The translations under genes and the position numbers were made by a program. The notes beneath the pieces were generated by a model that worked only from the letters and a program-made list of their open reading frames with translations, ran no database searches and was not told the origin of the DNA. This document shows positions 6,779 to 8,639 of a stretch of DNA of 8,639 nt, piece after piece (positions within the stretch are counted from its first letter, which is position 1; each line of letters opens with the position of its first letter). The DNA lies in the NCBI GenBank assembly GCA_043720875.1, contig JAYSRU010000227.1:1-8639 (forward strand), given 5' to 3'. This DNA is from JAYSRU01 sp043720875 (lineage in GTDB: Bacteria > Bacteroidota > Bacteroidia > Flavobacteriales_D > Crocinitomicaceae).

Positions 6779-7189
6779 ATGAAATATATAATTTATATTG
6801 TTATTCTGTTTACTGCGTATTCTTGTATGGGAGAAAGCAGTAAAACTTGCGAATGGGAAATAAATAATTATAAAGAAAAGTGGGATTATGTTGTTTCTAA
6901 AACCTATAGAAGTCCACAGTATAATGCTACTTTTATAATAAAAACAATTAACAGAAAAGAAATTTATTTTCAGCCTATACAGGGTATTGTTTCACAAGTT
7001 GAACCTGGTGATAGAATCATAAAAGAACCCTATTCCAAATATGCTTTTTGGATAAATTCTGATAATGACACGTTGAGAAGTAGAATATTTTCTGTTTCTT
7101 GTGATTCGATTGTACTACGTTCTTTTAAATACCGTGAAAACAAAGGTATTCAATTTCCAAAACTGCACGCACACCTTACAAAACAATAA
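6779..7189 (+). CDS. Small putative lipoprotein, function unknown
   Basis: Seen: 136 residues. MKYIIYIVILFTAYSC gives a short hydrophobic export signal ending in a Cys at 16. The lipobox (TAYS-C) is imperfect but within the looser pattern of Bacteroidota. The mature part is polar with aromatic strands and contains VEPGDRIIKEPYSKYAFWI (74-92), similar in plan to the GDSI.K.....Y..Y stretch I recall in small Bacteroidota lipoproteins. No catalytic motif is visible. I chose ATG 6779 because upstream in-frame TTG codons lie in the GAPDH terminator and because only this start gives a signal peptide. TAACTTTA (6739-6746) matches TAnnTTTG at 7 of 8 and could be the -7 box, but no well-spaced -33 is seen. 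The stop is 21 bases before the DUF2891 stub, and the gene's last bases form the left edge of the long repeat. Confidence 0.65.
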   Translation: MKYIIYIVILFTAYSCMGESSKTCEWEINNYKEKWDYVVSKTYRSPQYNATFIIKTINRKEIYFQPIQGIVSQVEPGDRIIKEPYSKYAFWINSDNDTLRSRIFSVSCDSIVLRSFKYRENKGIQFPKLHAHLTKQ

Positions 7190-7365
7190 CTTAGTGCAAA
7201 AATCAATGCAATGAAAATTTTCTTCTTTCTTCTAACACTTTCTAACCTTACCCTAAACGCACAAGAATTAACGCTTGAAAAAGCAAATCACCTTGCTTCG
7301 TTACCGCTAAAATGTTTGCAGCAAGAATATCCCAACAAGTTAAATCAATTGTTGGCAGATAGTTC
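7180..7365 (+). repeat. Direct repeat copy A (5' end of DUF2891), partner of 8155-8340
   Basis: It runs from the last codons of the lipoprotein gene through the DUF2891 start region to codon 52. Compared with 8155-8340 without gaps, 7180-7273 differs at 13 of 94 positions and 7274-7365 at 0 of 92. Similarity ends abruptly after 7365. Confidence 0.95.
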
Positions 7366-7378
7366 CATAAATTATTGA
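7211..7378 (+). pseudogene. Truncated 5' stub of a DUF2891 gene
   Basis: Seen: ATG 7211 opens a 55-codon frame ending at TGA 7376-7378. It has a signal peptide (MKIFFFLLTLSNLTLNAQ), then LTLEKANHLASLPLKC and QQEYPNKLNQLLADSS, identical at the protein level to the start of the gene at 8186 over residues 20-52. After Ser52 the sequence changes to INY-stop, and the conserved core of the family (HPSFYGCFDWH...) is missing. The stub lies 21 bases behind the lipoprotein gene, probably where the full DUF2891 gene once stood. A short exported peptide might still be made, but no function is evident. Confidence 0.85.
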
Positions 7379-7407
7379 TCTTACCGCGAGTGATTTAATA
7401 TAGAATT

Positions 7408-7971
7408 TTATTCAGATTCGTTATTTCCTTTAGTTTTATAACCTATCTGCGTTCTTTGAGGATTTTCCGAGTGCAACAATTTTTTCATGTATTTAAAAAT
7501 CAAAGCGATTTCTTCGTCATGCTGGTTCATTACTTCTTGATTTTTAAGTATCTTATTTTCCATTTTTTCCAACTTCAACAATATTTCGTTGTTGGTCGAT
7601 ACAAGTTCCCTCATTCGGGTAAAAATCCTTATGATTTGGATATTTACTTTTATTGCTGTTTCGCTGTTCAAGATACAAGATAACATTGTCACTCCCTGTT
7701 CCGTAAAACAATAAGGTGCATAACGCAATCCCATTCTGTCTTCCTTTGTTAATTCGAAATTTCCCCTCCATTCTTCAAACTCATTAACAGTCATTTCAAA
7801 CATAAAATCTTCAGGAAAACGAAGCGAATTTCGTCGTACTGCTTCTTTCAAACGTTTGGTTTCAACTCCATAAAGTATTGCTAAATCTCTATCTAACATT
7901 ACTTTTTGCCCTCGAATAATGTGAATTTTATTCATGATTTTTTCGTCGGGAAGAGTATTTGTATTATCCAT
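7408..7971 (-). CDS. ORF6N-domain DNA-binding protein
   Basis: Seen: 187 residues. An ORF6N domain spans about 12-100, with KIHIIRGQKVMLDRDLAILY (15-34), the helix around RLKEAVRRNSLRFPEDF (40-56) and YCFTEQGVTMLSCIL (87-101), then VNIQIIRIFTRMRELV and a coiled coil to about 165 (EILLKLEKMENKILKNQE). Family knowledge: ORF6N domains occur in phage and large DNA virus proteins alongside KilA-N and BRO domains, bind DNA, and are common in accessory regions of Bacteroidota chromosomes; their targets are mostly unknown. I placed the start at ATG 7971 because it lies about 22 bases after a good -7 box and the ORF6N similarity begins just inside. A longer frame to TTG 8046 would read through a palindrome. 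The gene lies wholly inside the insert between the DUF2891 repeats, facing the opposite way. Confidence 0.88.
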   Translation of the reverse strand: MDNTNTLPDEKIMNKIHIIRGQKVMLDRDLAILYGVETKRLKEAVRRNSLRFPEDFMFEMTVNEFEEWRGNFELTKEDRMGLRYAPYCFTEQGVTMLSCILNSETAIKVNIQIIRIFTRMRELVSTNNEILLKLEKMENKILKNQEVMNQHDEEIALIFKYMKKLLHSENPQRTQIGYKTKGNNESE

Positions 7972-7992
7972 TATATTGTGAGTTCTGAATCT

Positions 7993-8024
7993 TAAATATA
8001 CAATTAAAAAATTGGAGGACGCAA
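7993..8024 (-). promoter_or_regulatory. Promoter of the ORF6N gene
   Basis: On the minus strand, TTG (8024-8022), a 21-base spacer, then TATATTTA (8000-7993) match TTG-N21-TAnnTTTG at all but the last base. Transcription would start near 7987, about 16 bases before the ATG. The -33 element lies inside the 8010-8040 palindrome. Confidence 0.55.
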
Positions 8025-8040
8025 TTTGCGACCTCCAATT
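8006..8040 (-). terminator. 31-base palindrome with T6 tail: minus-strand terminator or operator
   Basis: AATTGGAGG (8010-8018) pairs with CCTCCAATT (8032-8040), and CGCAA (8020-8024) with TTGCG (8026-8030), with one A-A mismatch and a single central base, so 14 of 15 positions match. Read on the minus strand it runs directly into six T (8011-8006), the form of a Rho-independent terminator for a leftward gene. No complete leftward gene remains upstream. Because it covers the ORF6N -33 region, it could also be an operator. Confidence 0.65.
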
Positions 8041-8066
8041 AATCAAAATTACGACAAAATGTGGTT

Positions 8067-8165
8067 TTAACGTTCATTCAATTTTCCAAACTCTACGCTC
8101 ACCTTACACGTAAATTGACAAGCCCAGTTTTCGAAGACCAATCGATCATTCAAAAAAACAATAAC
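8067..8165 (-). pseudogene. Orphan C-terminal fragment of an unidentified gene
   Basis: Seen: the minus frame is open from the repeat edge (8165) to TAA 8067-8069 and reads DRLVFENWACQFTCKV then SVEFGKLNER. The strong minus-strand hairpin with T tract follows 27 bases later, as expected for the true 3' end of a gene. There is no start codon or signal, and the frame is stopped by TAA just upstream, so anything real here lost its 5' part at the repeat junction. With only 26-32 residues, chance is a serious alternative, and I do not recognise the family. Confidence 0.3.
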
Positions 8166-8340
8166 TTAGCGCAAAATTTAATGCAATGAAAACTTTCCTC
8201 TTTCTTCTCTCATTTTTTTCCCTTACCCTAAACGCACAAGATTTAACACTTGAAAAAGCAAATCACCTTGCTTCGTTACCGCTAAAATGTTTGCAGCAAG
8301 AATATCCCAACAAGTTAAATCAATTGTTGGCAGATAGTTC
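8155..8340 (+). repeat. Direct repeat copy B (5' end of DUF2891), partner of 7180-7365
   Basis: It carries the leader and first 51 codons of the live DUF2891 gene plus the first base of codon 52 region's end. The first 94 bases are about 86% identical to copy A and the last 92 are identical. A similarity boundary lies just left of 8155, where the orphan fragment begins. Confidence 0.95.
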
Positions 8341-8639
8341 AGAATTGTTGGGTCCGAAAGCCTTGCACCCAAGTTTTTATGGTTGTTTTGATTGGCACAG
8401 TTCGGTTCACGGCCATTGGAGTTTAATGTATTTGTTGAACCACTTTCCAGATCTCGAGCGTCGTTCAGCGCTTATTGAAAAATTGCAAGTGAACTTATCC
8501 GTAGAAAATATTGCGCAAGAAATAGCCTATTTATCGAAGAAACATGAAAAATCGTATGAACGTACTTACGGTTGGGCATGGCTCCTAAAACTTCAAATGG
8601 AACTCAACGAAAGCAAAGAACCATTTGCCCAAGCTTTGG
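8186..8639 (+). CDS. DUF2891-family exported protein, 3' end beyond the window
   Basis: Seen: 151 complete codons up to the window edge. The signal peptide MKTFLFLLSFFSLTLNAQ is probably cleaved before or near Gln18. The family signature HPSFYGCFDWHSSVHGHW (61-78) follows, rich in aromatic residues, His and Asp as in an active or binding site, then LMYLLNHFPDLERRSAL and YERTYGWAWLLKLQMEL (124-140). Family knowledge: DUF2891 proteins are a few hundred residues long, helical, and of unknown function; the FDWHSSVHGHW and TYGWAWLL patterns suggest a carbohydrate-active helical barrel, which is inference only. ATG 8186 agrees with the signal peptide. A two-codon frame ATG-CAA-TGA (8181-8189) overlaps the start. 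The gene's 5' end is repeat copy B, and its upstream DNA belongs to the inserted segment, so it may have acquired a new promoter. Confidence 0.9.
   Translation, partial: MKTFLFLLSFFSLTLNAQDLTLEKANHLASLPLKCLQQEYPNKLNQLLADSSELLGPKALHPSFYGCFDWHSSVHGHWSLMYLLNHFPDLERRSALIEKLQVNLSVENIAQEIAYLSKKHEKSYERTYGWAWLLKLQMELNESKEPFAQAL

Noticed and set aside
7972..8046. N-terminal extension of the ORF6N protein to TTG 8046
   Set aside because: It would translate the palindrome and promoter. The domain needs no extra residues, and ATG 7971 fits the predicted transcript.
8111..8164. Short plus-strand frame ending KKQ-stop before the DUF2891 gene, resembling the lipoprotein C-terminus (TKQ-stop)
   Set aside because: Only the last residues match, which the shared repeat DNA explains; the rest of the frame shows no similarity.
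7180..8340. Composite transposon or insertion sequence flanked by direct repeats
   Set aside because: There is no transposase, no terminal inverted repeats at the insert edges, and 186 diverged bases are far too long for a target-site duplication.

Overview
The window comes from a low-GC member of the Bacteroidota, most likely class Flavobacteriia. The evidence is type IX secretion (T9SS) C-terminal sorting tails, a short primary sigma factor without region 1.1, a long-form GAPDH with an N-terminal extension, and several promoters of the TTTG/TTG-N(about 21)-TAnnTTTG kind. No rRNA, tRNA, CRISPR array or transposase gene was found.

Region 1 (1-2577, minus strand) is a secreted-protein transcription unit. 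A TAnnTTTG box lies upstream of a YD-repeat-like exported protein (1293-2528). This is followed in the same reading frame by a T9SS sorting tail that is now cut off by a TAG and damaged by a one-base frameshift (952-1292). Next, 21 bases on, is a second T9SS secreted protein (1-930, cut by the window edge) whose coding sequence contains a run of ten G/C base pairs, a plausible on/off switch.

Region 2 (2700-6600, plus strand) is core chromosome: an RluA-family pseudouridine synthase with an unusual Lys/Ala-rich tail, the primary sigma factor rpoD with a near-consensus promoter and a strong terminator, and GAPDH with its own terminator. Both terminator hairpins end in a GAAA tetraloop.

Region 3 (6600-8639) is rearranged. 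It holds a small structured repeat of a kind I associate with Flavobacteriia intergenic regions, a small putative lipoprotein, and then a DUF2891 gene whose first 186 bases occur twice. The first copy (7180-7365) is a dead 55-codon stub. The second (8155-8340) leads into an intact gene that runs off the window. Between the copies sits a 789-base insert read on the minus strand, with an ORF6N-domain (phage-associated DNA-binding) gene, a 31-base palindrome over its promoter, and an orphan C-terminal coding scrap. The copies differ at 13 of their first 94 positions and at none of the last 92. I read this as a small accessory cassette that entered by recombination inside DUF2891 and brought a replacement 5' end for the gene. 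This is the most interesting structure here. I found no clearly new multi-gene system.
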